Shown one piece after another: positions 37,224 to 59,190 of a DNA stretch of 64,000 bases. The notes beneath the pieces were generated by a model. The model saw nothing but the letters and a program-made list of their open reading frames with translations. It was not told the origin of the DNA and did no database searches. The translations under genes were made by a program, and so were the position numbers. Source of the stretch: Amia ocellicauda (taxonomy: Eukaryota > Chordata > Actinopteri > Amiiformes > Amiidae); the NCBI RefSeq assembly GCF_036373705.1, contig NC_089856.1, positions 3,419,501-3,483,500 of the forward strand. The letters are read 5' to 3'. Position 1 is the stretch's first letter; each line of letters begins with the position of its first letter.

Positions 37224-38192
37224 CTGTGGGGAGGGAAACAGCATTACACTCACGTCACCATGCATGATAATATACACATTTTAAGCATCAAGGCATGCCA
37301 TTGCATATATATTTTTAAAACATTCCCCCAAGACCAGTGGTTCTCAACCCTTCCCTGCTGGTTTTGTTATAAGTACTTAATTGAACACTTAATTTTCTAA
37401 CATTAGACTTTTTAAATTGTGTAACTGACACAAATATGGTTCCTTAATAAGATTATAAATTCCTTACGTTTACACATAACATGAGCAAAATACTCTGATT
37501 TAGGAAATTATTACTTAAGGTTATTAAGTAATGGAGAGATCGGTTGGAACATGAAAGTCGCAGGCAGGGGGTTCTCCAGGCCCAGGGTTGAGATCCATCG
37601 CCCTACATACTATGCACTCCACAGCATCTTCGTGTTGGTGGGGGCAGGGCGTCTGCGGGGGTTAATATGAGCTCATCAGACAGGTGCCCTGCAGGGACGC
37701 CGTTACCTGTGTGAAGGGCACCGCGGCGCAGCTCTGCTTGCTGCTGTCCATCAGGCTAATGGGCACGGGCAGCGCCTCCCTGGCACCGCCGCTCTTCTCC
37801 ATGGCTCTCCTCCACATGTCCAGCCCTTGTCTCTTCATGGCCTCCGTGTCTCCCTTCCCCTCTAGCTGGGGCCGTGGCCCGGGCAGAGCTCCGGAGTTGG
37901 AGACAGCAGGTCCCGGTCGCCCCAGCGCCAAGAATGGGGGCAAGAGTCCTCTGTGATGCGGGGGGACCCTGAACGGTGTCCCCCTACGGAAAAAACCCGA
38001 CTGTTGGAGGAACTGTGGGCTGACCTGGACCACCTTCACGGTCCCCCGGACGGGCTCGTCGCTGCCGGGCCCGCTGCCCGACGCCTCGGCGGCTCTGTGC
38101 CGGGCCAGGACGCTCTCCAGCGCGTTGTGCGGAAAGCTGTCCACAGTGGCGCAGAGAAGAGCGCAAAGCAGGGCGGCAACGCAAAGAAACAT
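36954..38192 (-). CDS. dand5: DAN-domain Nodal antagonist DAND5 (charon/coco), 2 exons
   Basis: The coding sequence joins 38192-37707 and 37223-36954 on the minus strand, giving 251 residues. The intron has a CAG|GTAACG donor and a CCCCACAG acceptor, in phase 0. Residues 1-19 form a hydrophobic signal peptide. Residues 20-150 are a variable proregion. Residues 155-231 form a cystine-knot DAN domain with nine cysteines (155, 169, 179, 183, 195, 198, 212, 229, 231), including the CAAVPFTQ and VEECKC signatures of the Cerberus family. Family members are secreted antagonists that bind Nodal and set left-right asymmetry at Kupffer's vesicle or the node. The length fits fish charon better than the shorter human protein. 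Divergent gadd45gip1 5.6 kb upstream matches human DAND5 synteny and favours dand5 over cer1. A hAT MITE occupies most of the intron. Confidence 0.93.
37335..37600. mobile_element. hAT-like MITE inside the dand5 intron
   Basis: The left end is CAGTGGTTCTCAACCCTTCC and the right end is GGGTTGAGATCCATCG, diverged inverted repeats of the same type as 45526-45837. Internal blocks TACTTAATTGAAC and TTAAGTAATGGAGAG match that family. Flanking 8-mers are similar (CCCAAGAC and CCCTACAT, 5 of 8), consistent with a decayed target duplication. Confidence 0.75.
37707..38192 (-). CDS. dand5: dand5 exon 1 (signal peptide and proregion)
   Basis: 162 whole codons, ending with PFTQ at the donor. It holds the signal peptide, the proregion and the first cysteine of the DAN domain. 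The start ATG at 38192 is the first residue of a clean signal peptide and lies about 165 bases from a TATA box. Confidence 0.92.
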
Positions 38193-38357
38193 TGTCTGCG
38201 TTTCGTTAGTTTGTTCTTGGGATTCTACCTTTAATCGCCTGTTCGAGTTGAAAGACTCTCTTCGTATCGCTTTAAAGATTTACTGTGAATATGTTTCGGT
38301 TCAAGGTACGCCAGGTAACCTTGCTGTCGGCTGTGTGGCCAGAGGCCGGTCCGGCTT

Positions 38358-38365
38358 CTTTTATA
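38358..38365 (-). promoter_or_regulatory. Probable dand5 TATA box
   Basis: TATAAAAG on the minus strand, about 165 bases upstream of the dand5 start codon. This predicts a 5' UTR of roughly 135 bases. Confidence 0.6.
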
Positions 38366-38399
38366 CGCCTCTCGATGGCTAAACCCAAACATATTAGCC

Positions 38400-40558
38400 G
38401 AGGTGCCAGTTTTCCCATCCTGACGCCTTTAGGTTGGTCTTCACAAGTACCACCTGGTTAACAGGTTAATAGCAAAAGTACCTTTTTATGACTGGTGACC
38501 TTTGTATGAGGGGTAATCAGGATCTGTCAGGACTCGACTAGACAGCAGTGTGTATTGCGCTGACCCTAATGGCAACTGATAGTGCATTAGAGCGGTCATT
38601 TCACCTATCAGCTGTGGTTATGCAGAGTACATTTTATATTCAACTGTTCAACTGTGCGTTAATACGCGATTTTAATGACAATACCTTTTTAATGGCTTAG
38701 AAATACATCTTTACTGACGTATACAGTATCAATGACAATTAAACCATATAAAAGCGCATCTCCGGCACAATTACAATACAAATGTATCTGTTTTTTCATA
38801 GGAATTCCAAGAAGGGAGTCAACACTGGCTTCACATGGGAAATTAAATTATTGTTTTAATAAGTTATAATCATAATATCAAATGCACGTTGTCATCAGCA
38901 CAATTTTCATTAACAGAAAAATATATATCTGGGAATTAAACCAATCCTGGACATACTTAAAATAATAATAATCAAAAAGGAAAAGTGTTGACATAGCATT
39001 CATTTTGAAGATTTCCAGGAGGGAGGTGGGTCAATGCATTTTGCTTGTAGAACAAGGTAACTGTTTCTTAACTACACTTAAAAAATTGAATAGAACTGCA
39101 TTTAGTGTGAATTTGTTGGAGTACATTTTGCATTGCAACAAAGCCTGTAATATCCATCCTTAAAAGAGACAAGCAATGAATAGGGATCAGTGTAGTGTGT
39201 AAAAACCTTAATCAAAGCTTACTCCACCACTTTGTTCTCTTTCCCGAACCTGCCTCCCTGTAAAGTTTCCCAGGGTCAGGGCACCTTCTCGGAGGTGTGT
39301 CGGGACACCTGTCAGTCCCATTTGGGTGTGAGTTTTGTGGTCCCTCTCCACTTCCACTCCCGTGGTCTAGGGGCTGCCATGTAATGGTCGTTCTTTCATT
39401 CAGCACTCAGCGAGGGATGCGGCACCCTGGGGCTGGGGGCGCACCGTCCTGCTGGTTTGTGTTCCAGCTGAACCCTCAATTCAATAATTGCCAAATTAAA
39501 TGAACAAATAATTTGCTTGATGTACATTTAAACTGATTGGCTTACAAATCATTAAATAATTCCAGTGGGTTAAATGATTTGGAATGTAACCACCAACACT
39601 TTCAAATGTTGAATAAGCGCTGATTATGCTAGATATTAGTTCAATTAAATAATTTAGAGTTTATTCAGGAACAAAAACTCATAGTACATTGGGTCTGCAG
39701 CACCACTACTCAATACAGAGCCCTGGCACAATACAGGAAGCAGCTCTTCGAAACAGTGCAATGGACGGCTCTTCCTCACAGTCACTCTGCACCAGCCAAC
39801 AGGTAGGGCTGTGTCTGAGCCAGGGTTCACCTAAACCCATCAGATAATAAAATCAACAATAATTTCAGGAGCACAAGACAGTCAATCAAATCAACACTTC
39901 AGTTCAGTCGCTTTCAACAAGTATACAACTTGGAAAGCAGTGTGTGTGTTGGACGTTGTGTTGAACTTTTACTGAAACTGGAAGAATTCAGTGAACTGGT
40001 TGACATTGAAACACCACAAATAAACACTTTTTTAAATTGTAATGTTTTGTTCTACATACTTGCGACTGGGGGATGCTCATCTGTTAGACTCGTATGTTGG
40101 ATTATTACAGAAATGTAACAGATAAGAGACTGCAGTACACTGGAATAACAACCATACAGAGCTAAGAATTGAATATAGTGGCTTGTAAATCGACATCATC
40201 ATCATCATCATAATAAGTAATAATAATAATAATAATAATAATACCCTCCACTTAAAACAGGTCATGTGTGTCCCAGAGAAGCCACAGGAATGCGTAAAGT
40301 GAAGCCTATTGAGTGATTCACCTCTGAGGCGCAGGTGGTGTTTGTTAATGGCACTTGGGGTCAGGTATGAACAGTGCTAATGACACCCAGAGTGAAAAGG
40401 CCATTATTCTTCAAAGCACAAGGTGTCTCCTGTGTCTCGATTGAAGTGGCAATTGTTTATTTTAAAAAATGTTGAATTGCACACAAAGTAATATTCCCAT
40501 TTTGACAGTTTAGTTTTCCCACGTTTACAGCATCCTGTCTCGGATTGAACTGCAGGGT
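38400..40558. other. Intergenic DNA upstream of dand5, no gene seen
   Basis: AT-rich with no exon. It includes a possible highly diverged hAT-MITE piece around 39420-39500 (CCTGCTGGTTTGTGTTCCAG). ATC and AAT triplet runs lie at about 40194-40209 and 40218-40243. Confidence 0.5.
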
Positions 40559-41157
40559 GGGTCATTCCTGTTATCCGGCAACATTTTGGCCTCTTAACTT
40601 TTGGGGAAAAAATGATAGATTTTTCATGTTTTTAGTATTATATCAGAATAATGACATGTTTAACTGTCAGGAAAAGATATTGGTCAAGCTCAGGCACTCA
40701 AATAATAATAATTATTGGTGGATTTTTCAGATATAGACTGTGAAGGTATTCCACCCTGTTAGGGACATAGACATAGTTATCACAGAATGTTAAAAATGTA
40801 AATATTTAACAATATTAAGATGTTCTTAGATATTATATGTCCCTTATTCCATCATATTATTTTTTATTCTTCAAATAATAACAAAACAATTATAGATGAG
40901 TGGAATGTGTCTTGCTTTTTTAGAACTGGCACTTTTTTGCACACATTTCCCCCCCAAAATGGTAAATAATAACAGAATTTTGCACAAACAAATATGTGTG
41001 CTGTTAATCCTCTCCATCTCTTCAAATTAACACAAAAACATGGAAAACATATAACATTGTTTTCATATTATTATTTAAAATGACCTGTCTAACAGGGTGG
41101 AATTGAGCATAACAGGGTGGAACTACCACCAATAAATGACTTGTTAAATGACCTGTA

Positions 41158-42140
41158 AAATGTTGGAAAAAATGATTAGACAGAAAATAGAGGAGCATCT
41201 TAATGAAAACCATATTCTTGGAGATAGTCAACATGGGTTTAGATGAGGCAGATCATGTCTTACTAATTTATTAGAATTTTTTGAACATGCAACTGCAGCT
41301 GTAGATCCGGTGAAAGCATATGATATGATATACTTAGATTTCCAAAAAGCTTTTGATAACGTTCCTCACCAAAGACTGATCCTCAAATTGGAAGCTGTAG
41401 GCATTCAGGGTAATGTAAGTAGATGGATTATGAACTGGTTGATGTCTAGGAAACAGAGGGTGTCGATTAGAGGAGTCGCTTCTAACTGGAGTGAGGTTGT
41501 TAGTGGAGTTCCACAGGGATCAGTACTAGGGCCTGTGCTTTTTCTATATTAATGATCTGGACTCTGGGATAGTTAGCAAACTTGTCACATTTGCAGATGA
41601 TACTAAAATAGGTGGCTCAGCAGATACAATCTCGGCAAACACAATGTTAGGGTATATTGTCAAAAGTGTAGAATTGAGAACAAGGGCAGTGATGTTCAGA
41701 TTGTACAATGTGCCAGTTAGAGCTCATCTGGATACTGTTTGCAGTTCTGACGAGAATGTCCTACTGAGAGACTGAGGAACTGAACCTTTTCACCCTGGAA
41801 CAGAGGAGACTACGGGAGGACTTGATTCAAGTCTTCAAAATCATGAAAGGCATCGACCACATCAAACCAGAGCAGCTTTTCCAGATCAGCAGGGACACGC
41901 GCACCCGGGGACACAAATGGAAATTGGGCTTCAAGGCATTCAAGACAGAAAACAGGAGACACACAGAGAGGCGTCACAATCTGAACAAACTCCCCGCGAT
42001 GTGGCTGAAGAGACAATTTGGGAACATTCAAAAACAGACTGGATAGGATCCTTGAACACTGAGTTATTAATGGACACCAAACGAGCGCGATGGGGCGAAT
42101 GGCCTCCTCTCGATTGGACACTGTCTTATGTTCTTATGTT
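41158..42140 (+). mobile_element. CR1/L2-like LINE fragment with reverse-transcriptase relic
   Basis: Translated pieces show reverse-transcriptase motifs: LDFQKAFDNVPHQRL, SGVPQGSVLGPV, INDLDSG and FADDTK (the YADD-type catalytic box). A later block with TRGHKWKLGFKAF is typical of the C-terminus of fish non-LTR elements. There is an in-frame TGA after HGFR near 41244, a frameshift between FLY and INDLD near 41550, and a deletion after the FADDTK region. The 3' end has the tail repeat CTTATGTTCTTATGTT. It is a dead copy nested in the 40559-43651 element. Confidence 0.9.
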
Positions 42141-42900
42141 AGATATGGATAGGAAAATGTTGAATAGAGTCTTAGTAAATCAATACTACTACTTAATAAA
42201 GCCTGTATTGGGTACTTATACGTTCCCTGTTCTAAAGTGTTACGACAAATATTAACATATAAACATAAACCATTGAACAGTGATGCACAGTGATGCCCTT
42301 CCCTCAATGAACACAGCTCTGCAGCACTCCTGCCCCAACCGCCTAAATCCATGTCCTGCATTTCCTCCAGTTTCAAGTGATTAGGCTACATCTGTTCTTC
42401 AATGTATCTCCATGTTGAGAGGTCCAGTTGCACAGACCTTTTATTGAGTTATGCATGGAACAATTCAACGTACTGTAAACTGTTACCAAATAACTCAATC
42501 CTACTATAGACTTGTCCTAACCTTGAAGGCCCTGCCACTGGTTCCAGCTCAGGGGGTAAGTGTTGGGTTGCTGGGGGAGAGGGTATAGCTGTCCTGGCCT
42601 TTTTTGGCTTTCACCACTCTTTGCCTTTCTCTTCGTTGCTTTCGTTGGGCACGCTTTCTACGCTCACAGAGGTCTTCTATTATTTTCTTTTTCCCTGTCT
42701 CTCTGCCATTTCTCTCTCTTTCTGCAGATATTTTGCTCTCCTCTCAGGGTCTGCATCTCTCTTTGCCCTGTAGCGACGATCTCAGCTGTGCTTAGTGGAG
42801 CCATTTCCTAAGAAATATCTATAATGATTTTATTTTTCATCAGTACAATATGCATAAATGTACTTATTCCATGGTGTTGGTAAGTAGCTGTGGAATAAGC

Positions 42901-43034
42901 GGGATAATGTATGGCCATGTGGTCACTATCGTAAAATAAGCCCTTTCAGAGTGATACAAACCCCTCCACTTCACGGGTCGTCAAATGGTCTGTGCTTATT
43001 TTGTGATAGTGACCACATGGCCAGTTGTTATCCC
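42901..43034. repeat. 134-nt hairpin, MITE-like
   Basis: Arms 42901-42941 and 42994-43034 are 41 bases each and pair at 35 of 41 positions without indels. They share GGCCATGTGGTCACTATC, and the loop is 52 bases. It could be a tiny foldback MITE or a hairpin transcript source. Confidence 0.8.
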
Positions 43035-43787
43035 TTACTGAAATTATATTGATAGTTTAAACCACAAATAAATATATATCAAAATATAAATGCATCTCAT
43101 TGTAAATAATTTATTTTCTAAATTTTCTATTAGAATCTTCATAACATAGCCTAACAGGGTGTAACTTTAAGAGTGTGACAAGCAGGTTAACATCATAAAA
43201 CTAGGAAATAAAAAATATGAGTGAAAGTTTATGCTCACCTCACTTTGCTCCTTTGAATTCCCTTCAAAATAATGATGTCACTTCCTGAAAATGGTCAATG
43301 GAATTATAGTCTGTTTTATGGAAGGCGAAAACTACAAACTAACAGGGTGGAAGATGACTTCAAAAATAATTAAATCATAGTTTGAGTATTTTATCATTTG
43401 ATGGCTTATAGTTCTTGTGGAAGTTTGTACTTTGTACTGGGGACATGGTAAAATGGAACACATGTACCAAAATAAAGGTGAGTAAAATACAAAAAAGATT
43501 TTTTTAATGTGCATTATTATGTGTTTATGTGATAAAGAAGACCTACATCTATAATTTAAACCATTTGTTATAAATATTTGACACATTTTACAGAAAATAT
43601 GAGGAAGTAAGTCATGGGGACAGAAAAGTCACTGTATGACAGGAATGACCCGGGTAGCAAAGTATAATTAATTAACCTGCCTGCAATAGGGAGCCCACAC
43701 GGTTGTTTTTTTGTATCAGGCAGCTCACTGGCCGCCTATCGCAGAAGTTCTCTAGGACCCATCGCTGTCAGGTCAAGTGAGGCAACA

Positions 43788-43798
43788 AAGATGGCGGC
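43788..43798 (+). promoter_or_regulatory. YY1-type site overlapping the gadd45gip1 start codon
   Basis: AAGATGGCGGC matches the YY1 consensus exactly, with the ATG inside it. This arrangement is common at TATA-less promoters of housekeeping and mitochondrial-protein genes, with transcription starting just upstream. Confidence 0.55.
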
Positions 43799-44182
43799 CC
43801 CCGTGTTTGGCAGGAGGACGGCGCTGCTCTGCGGGGTGTTACGAGGGATTTCACCCCTAAATGCCCTGACACCCCGGTGCGTTTCCCTGCCGCAGGTCGC
43901 CTCCTATAACCCCAAGCCCCTGTGGCTCAATATTAAGGACCCTTACGTGCCCGACAAGGAGAGCGCCAAGACGCCGGAATGGCAGAAAACGGACAAGTAC
44001 GACCGCAAGCTGTTCGGCCGCTACGGCTCGGCCTCGGGGGTCGATCCCGCCCGCCTGTGGCCCAGCGCCGGGAAGCTGGCCGAGATGGTGGCGGAGGAGA
44101 GAGAGTGGTTCCCGTCCCTGCAGGAGATGATCAGAAACACCGAGGCCAGAGAGAAGGAGCGCGCTAAGAGACTGCAGGCGAG
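43791..44182 (+). CDS. gadd45gip1: gadd45gip1 exon 1
   Basis: 130 codons plus two bases. It encodes the targeting peptide and the conserved N-terminal half. It is GC-rich, consistent with a CpG-island first exon. Confidence 0.95.
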
Positions 44183-45122
44183 GTAAGAGCGGACGAGTGT
44201 CGGACGTGTCACAATTGCGTGTTTTTAATACTGTTGAATTCAGACCCATTTATTATTAAAGAAAAGAGGCATGCAAAACCCCAGATATGTACAGATGTAC
44301 AATGACAGTGATGGCTCAATGTTTTCTTAGTGTTTAACCAGTAGTGTAATGCATTGGACCGTGCAGTGACAGCCAAAGTGACTGTGCTGTTTATCATATT
44401 CAGCTCCGCAGACTCCCGCAGTTCTGCGCAGATCTGCACAATCCCTCCGATCCCTTTGGTGGAGCAGTGCAGAACTGCGGAATCTGCGGTACACAAACGC
44501 GACCATGCTTCGATATGCAAGAGGAAGCTTTGGTTGTAATATCGCTGCTGTGAGCATACATTATACATATACGACAGTCATCATAGTTCTCTATATGTAC
44601 TGTTATAGTGCTAAAATGTTTTCTACGTGTGTGTATATATATCGCACTTTTGGACTGAATATCTACAGGATTTAAGGTCCCTTTTACAGAGACAGATATT
44701 TTTGGGCTAGGCGGGGGCTAAGGTTTGGGCTGCAGAAACACATTTAGTGTGGCTTCTCATACCAAGTTATTTGCAGTGCTGTACTGACTTTCTTGTTGCT
44801 TGCTTTCTTTGCTCTCAGAGAGAAACTGATCGCCGCAAACATGGCCAAGATGCCCAAGATGCTGGCGGACTGGCGCCGGGAGACCCGCACCCTGAGGGAG
44901 AAGCTCCGGGAGGACAAGGTCCGGCGGCAGCGGCTGCTGGCAGAGGCCCGGGAGCGCTTCGGCTACGCGCTCGACCCCCGCAGCCACAAGTTCCAGGAGA
45001 TGTTGAAAGATATCGAGGAGGAGGAGAAGAAAAAGAAAAAGCTAATGAAAAGGAGAAAGAAAGAGCAGGACACGGGGCCAGTGGCGGCAGCACCAACAGC
45101 GGAGACCTCCACATCGGCGTGA
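43791..45122 (+). CDS. gadd45gip1: Mitochondrial ribosomal protein mL64 / CRIF1 (GADD45GIP1), 2 exons
   Basis: The coding sequence joins 43791-44182 and 44819-45122 for 231 residues, close to the 222 of human. The splice is AG|GTAAGA to CTCTCAG|AG, splitting one Arg codon. Residues 1-35 form an Arg-rich, acid-free mitochondrial targeting region. SYNPKPLWLNIKDPYVPDKE and the KYDRKLFGRYG block are hallmarks of the CR6-interacting factor family. Exon 2 supplies a long basic/acidic helix (AANMAKMPKMLADWRRE to a Lys-rich tail). The protein is a subunit of the mitochondrial large ribosomal subunit near the exit tunnel and helps insert nascent OXPHOS proteins. It was also named as a GADD45 and CR6 partner. 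It is head to head with dand5 and convergent with ttc39a. Confidence 0.96.
44398..44495 (+). repeat. Dispersed AGATCTGCGC-rich repeat, copy 2 (gadd45gip1 intron 1)
   Basis: CCGCAGTTCTGCGCAGATCT followed by a CCGATCCCTTTGGTGGAG block, matching the copies at 34780-34880 (minus) and 58995-59115. Confidence 0.65.
44819..45122 (+). CDS. gadd45gip1: gadd45gip1 exon 2
   Basis: Begins EKLIAANMAKMPKML and ends with a short Thr/Ala tail and TGA at 45120-45122. A charged coiled-coil-like helix makes up most of it. Confidence 0.95.
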
Positions 45123-45433
45123 TTTTTAACTGTAATGCGAATTGTGACAGACTGGTGAATTAAAAACTGAGTCCAGAAACATGGCTTGTCCCATTTTGGA
45201 GGCACGCCGTTGTCAGCTCTTGATGTCTGCTTGTAGTAAAAGGAAGATGTTCGAGCTCAGTGAGAGGGACTGCCAAACCAGTTGTCGCGCTTGTAAATTT
45301 CACAGAAGTCCATGTTCCACCTCACCCAAGCAACCGGTTAAAGATCCGCCTCAGAGGGACACGTGTAATGAAGACATTCTGCACAAGACCTGCAGTCACC
45401 TGTGATAATGCTGGTTTTAAAGGAGAAAATATA

Positions 45434-45439
45434 AATAAA
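45434..45439 (+). terminator. Probable gadd45gip1 polyadenylation signal
   Basis: AATAAA about 310 bases after the stop codon, followed within 40 bases by T/GT-rich sequence. Confidence 0.65.
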
Positions 45440-45525
45440 CGCTGACTTTTCTTTCTGTGTAACTTGCTGGTGTTATTGGTTTTCACTGTGTTTATTTACG
45501 AGAGCATTCTGCAGAATGTCTAACC

Positions 45526-45837
45526 CAGGGGTTTCCAAACCGGTCCTGGGGGACCCCCTACCCTGTTGGTTTTTGTTCCAACCCCGCTCTCAATTACTTA
45601 ATTGAACTATTAATTTCCTAAATCAGAGACTTTTAATTATTTTAAACAGTAGGGGGTTTAAGTATAGAATTATATTAAAAAACGTATAGAAGAAACAACT
45701 ATTTTCTTACACAATTTAAAAAGTAAAATCTAAGCATATTGTTACTTCAATTAAGGTTAAATTAAGTAATTGAGAGCTTGGTTGGAATAAGAACCAGCAG
45801 GGTAGGGGGTCCCCCAGGACCGGTTTGGGAACCACTG
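45526..45837. mobile_element. Complete hAT-like MITE (312 bp) with 8-bp TSD
   Basis: The ends are CAGGGGTTTCCAAACCGG and, reverse complemented, CAGTGGTTCCCAAACCGG. The inverted repeats extend about 80 bases each with roughly ten differences. GTCTAACC flanks both ends exactly (45518-45525 and 45838-45845), the 8-bp target duplication typical of hAT transposons. The interior is short and AT-rich with no coding capacity. It lies between the convergent 3' ends of gadd45gip1 and ttc39a. Confidence 0.93.
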
Positions 45838-46064
45838 GTCTAACCCTAACATACAGCTCTTAGATCCTGGAGTATAAATACCTTTCAGACCCCACTTGTA
45901 GAAAAATATAAACAGACAAAGCACTGCAGGGAGTGATTAAAGCATTAATTAATTAGCAAAACTAATTTCCAGAGCACTATGCTTTTCTTAAAAAAATTAA
46001 ATCCTTAAGAATGAAAACATTGGAGACGCAGGAAAGAACAGTTTAAAGGTTAAATAGAACAATT

Positions 46065-46070
46065 TTTATT
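46065..46070 (-). terminator. Candidate ttc39a polyadenylation signal
   Basis: AATAAA on the minus strand, about 1.6 kb past the ttc39a stop codon. It implies a 3' UTR filling 46050-47686, a stretch with no other feature. Function is inferred from position. Confidence 0.45.
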
Positions 46071-47686
46071 ACAGTATCGTGTCTTTAACAATAGAAAGCA
46101 CCCTCGATACAAGGCTAAAACACTGAAGTGTACAGCCTTGACGCAGTAAGGCTGTGCTGTAGTGTGTGACCCAGCCCTGAGCCACTGCAGAAAGGCACTG
46201 TATCCACAATTGAGCCCTTTGTAAAGGGGAGCATCGCTGAGAAATCTCACCCCAGCACGGAGATGTGGAAGGCACGCTGGGTGTATATGTATTTCGTGCA
46301 TATGGCTTTCATTCGTGGGGTGTTCATTCCCACACCCCCTGTCCTGCTTTCTGGCTTGCAGGACCGGTTTGAATATGAAATATTTTTTTCTAAACATTTA
46401 AAAAGGTCTTGGAGGATTTCAGTCTGTCTTCCCTTCACACACAACTTACCCCCACTGTCCTGCGCCACCGGTTATCACCGCATGCCAGGTTGAGATGAGC
46501 TAAGCTCCTACAGTCTCTATGCACCCTGTGGTTTAGAGCTCTTATTGCAGCTGGAATGTGGATTGTTTGGCACAGTGGAATTGTGTAGTCTCTATATGTA
46601 TTATATTTGCATGTGGAGGTACTAAGGTGGGCTAATCCGTTCTGAGCTGGGGGGTGATAGTGAATGACCAGTAGGTCTCAGATGGTTTATGGTTAAGTAG
46701 CATGGCATGAGGAGGCCCCATAATGAGAAGTTCTGAATAGGAGTAAAAAGTGCTTTACTGCACTGTGTCTATGGGACGTTTGGGGATACACTATCTCGTT
46801 GCTAAATTACAACCTACACGCTCCGCCCGGTGTCTCCAGGACAGGTGTTGAGGCAGAGCTGAGTCCACTGGAACCAGGCTTGTAAGAACCGTAAACATCT
46901 AAAAACACTTGGTTCTCTCGGTGAATACCCACGCTAGTGCACAATTAAAAACGCATAGAAAAACAGCGAGGTTGGCACGTTTCAAAGGGATGGGGAGGAG
47001 CCAGGCTCTCACAGGATCCACAGTGTCAATAGACCCACTTGACCCGAGTGGGTTTTTCCCAGAGGTCTGTATGGCATGGTCTCCCACCGAGCCGCTTCTG
47101 TGAACACTGTTCACGTACAGACCAACACACACAGACGGGTGGAGAGGGGCTTCCTGTTGGTCAGTTCACACTACAGATGGATATGTTGTTTTTCAATCAT
47201 GTACAAAACTTGTTAAAAAGGGACACAAAAAGAATAGTATCCCAAAACCTTTTTAACTGGACGGCTAAAGGAGCGCCGCCAACACGAAAATGGGAAAGAC
47301 ACCGCAAATCGCGGTAAACACAAGCAGGGAGGAGAGGGAACAAAAGGAATTCAAAATAGTCTGCTATTGCAGTCCTCTCAGAAAAATGACATCACCTCGC
47401 CCCATTAACTGTTCCCCAGGTGGGATGATGATGATGAAATTTAAACTTCTGTATACAATTTAACAAACTAAACACTAGAGAGGTGTCTGGCAGGAATAAA
47501 AGTTCGGGGGGAAGCAAGGGGTTAAAGATTGTCGCTGGCAGCTCATCCGCTAGCGGTGCAGACCAATCAGGAGCAGGCTGACGGGACTGACCCGCCCTCA
47601 GCCTGGCTAAACTGCTGTAGGTGCGTGGCTCTCTTGTCAAACGGGGGGCGGAAGGGAGATCGGGACGGGAGTGGCAGGTCTGTCCG
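46071..47686 (-). other. Likely ttc39a 3' UTR, no other gene seen
   Basis: Unique sequence between the stop codon at 47687 and the AATAAA at 46065, without coding or repeat features. Confidence 0.4.
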
Positions 47687-58702
<11,016 letters not shown>

Positions 58703-58994
58703 GGTGGCCGCGCTGACCCCCAGGTGAGGAGCGGGTCTTCAGAGCCGGCAGGACAGCGCAGCTGCGGGGCAGAGAGGCGGCCGGCACTGGAAGCCCGTCC
58801 GGACAGGGTGCTGGCGGCCGAGCGGCGGAGCGGCGGAGGAGGCGCTCTGAGGGAATGCGGAGTGTCGCCGGGACAGGTACCTGCACTTCCGCTGCAGCGC
58901 GGCGACAGCGGGGCTCCTCCCAGCGCCACCGGACCTCAGCCCGCCCAGCCCTGCGTGCGGGAGCCCGGCGCACCGCCGGCTCTGCCACGGCATC

Positions 58995-59115
58995 TCGACA
59001 GGTTGTTCGTGTGGCGCAGACCCCGCAGCTCTGCGCAGATCTGCAGAGTCGCAGCGATCCCCTGGTGCTGCAGCGCAGACCAGAGCAAACCTGCGGATCC
59101 GGGCAGGAGGATGCG
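58995..59115 (+). repeat. Dispersed AGATCTGCGC-rich repeat, copy 3 (ttc39a promoter)
   Basis: CCGCAGCTCTGCGCAGATCT, then a GCGATCCCCTGGTGCTG block and CGCAGACC, parallel to the copies at 34780-34880 and 44398-44495. Confidence 0.6.
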
Positions 59116-59190
59116 CAGCTGTGCGCGCTGATTGGACCGCAGCCACAGCCACCAACCCGCAGCGCTGCGTGGGTCCAATCTGATCAGTGT

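Larger units (their letters stand above)
40559..43651. mobile_element. Putative ~3.1-kb TIR element, internally disrupted
   Basis: The left end GGGTCATTCCTGTTAT and the reverse complement of the right end GGGTCATTCCTGTCAT differ at one of 16 bases. Both outer flanks carry GGGT. Motifs of the type AACAGGGTGGAA lie near both ends: about 40750 (inverted), 41090, 41107, 43152 and 43339. Such motifs could be subterminal transposase-binding repeats. No transposase-like frame was recognised. A LINE fragment (41158-42140) and a hairpin element (42901-43034) lie inside. The family is unknown to me. Confidence 0.45.

Noticed and set aside
37662..37706. Extension of dand5 exon 1 past FTQ
   Set aside because: This is intron read-through. 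The CAG|GTAACG donor and the exon 2 DAN domain show that the exon ends at 37707.
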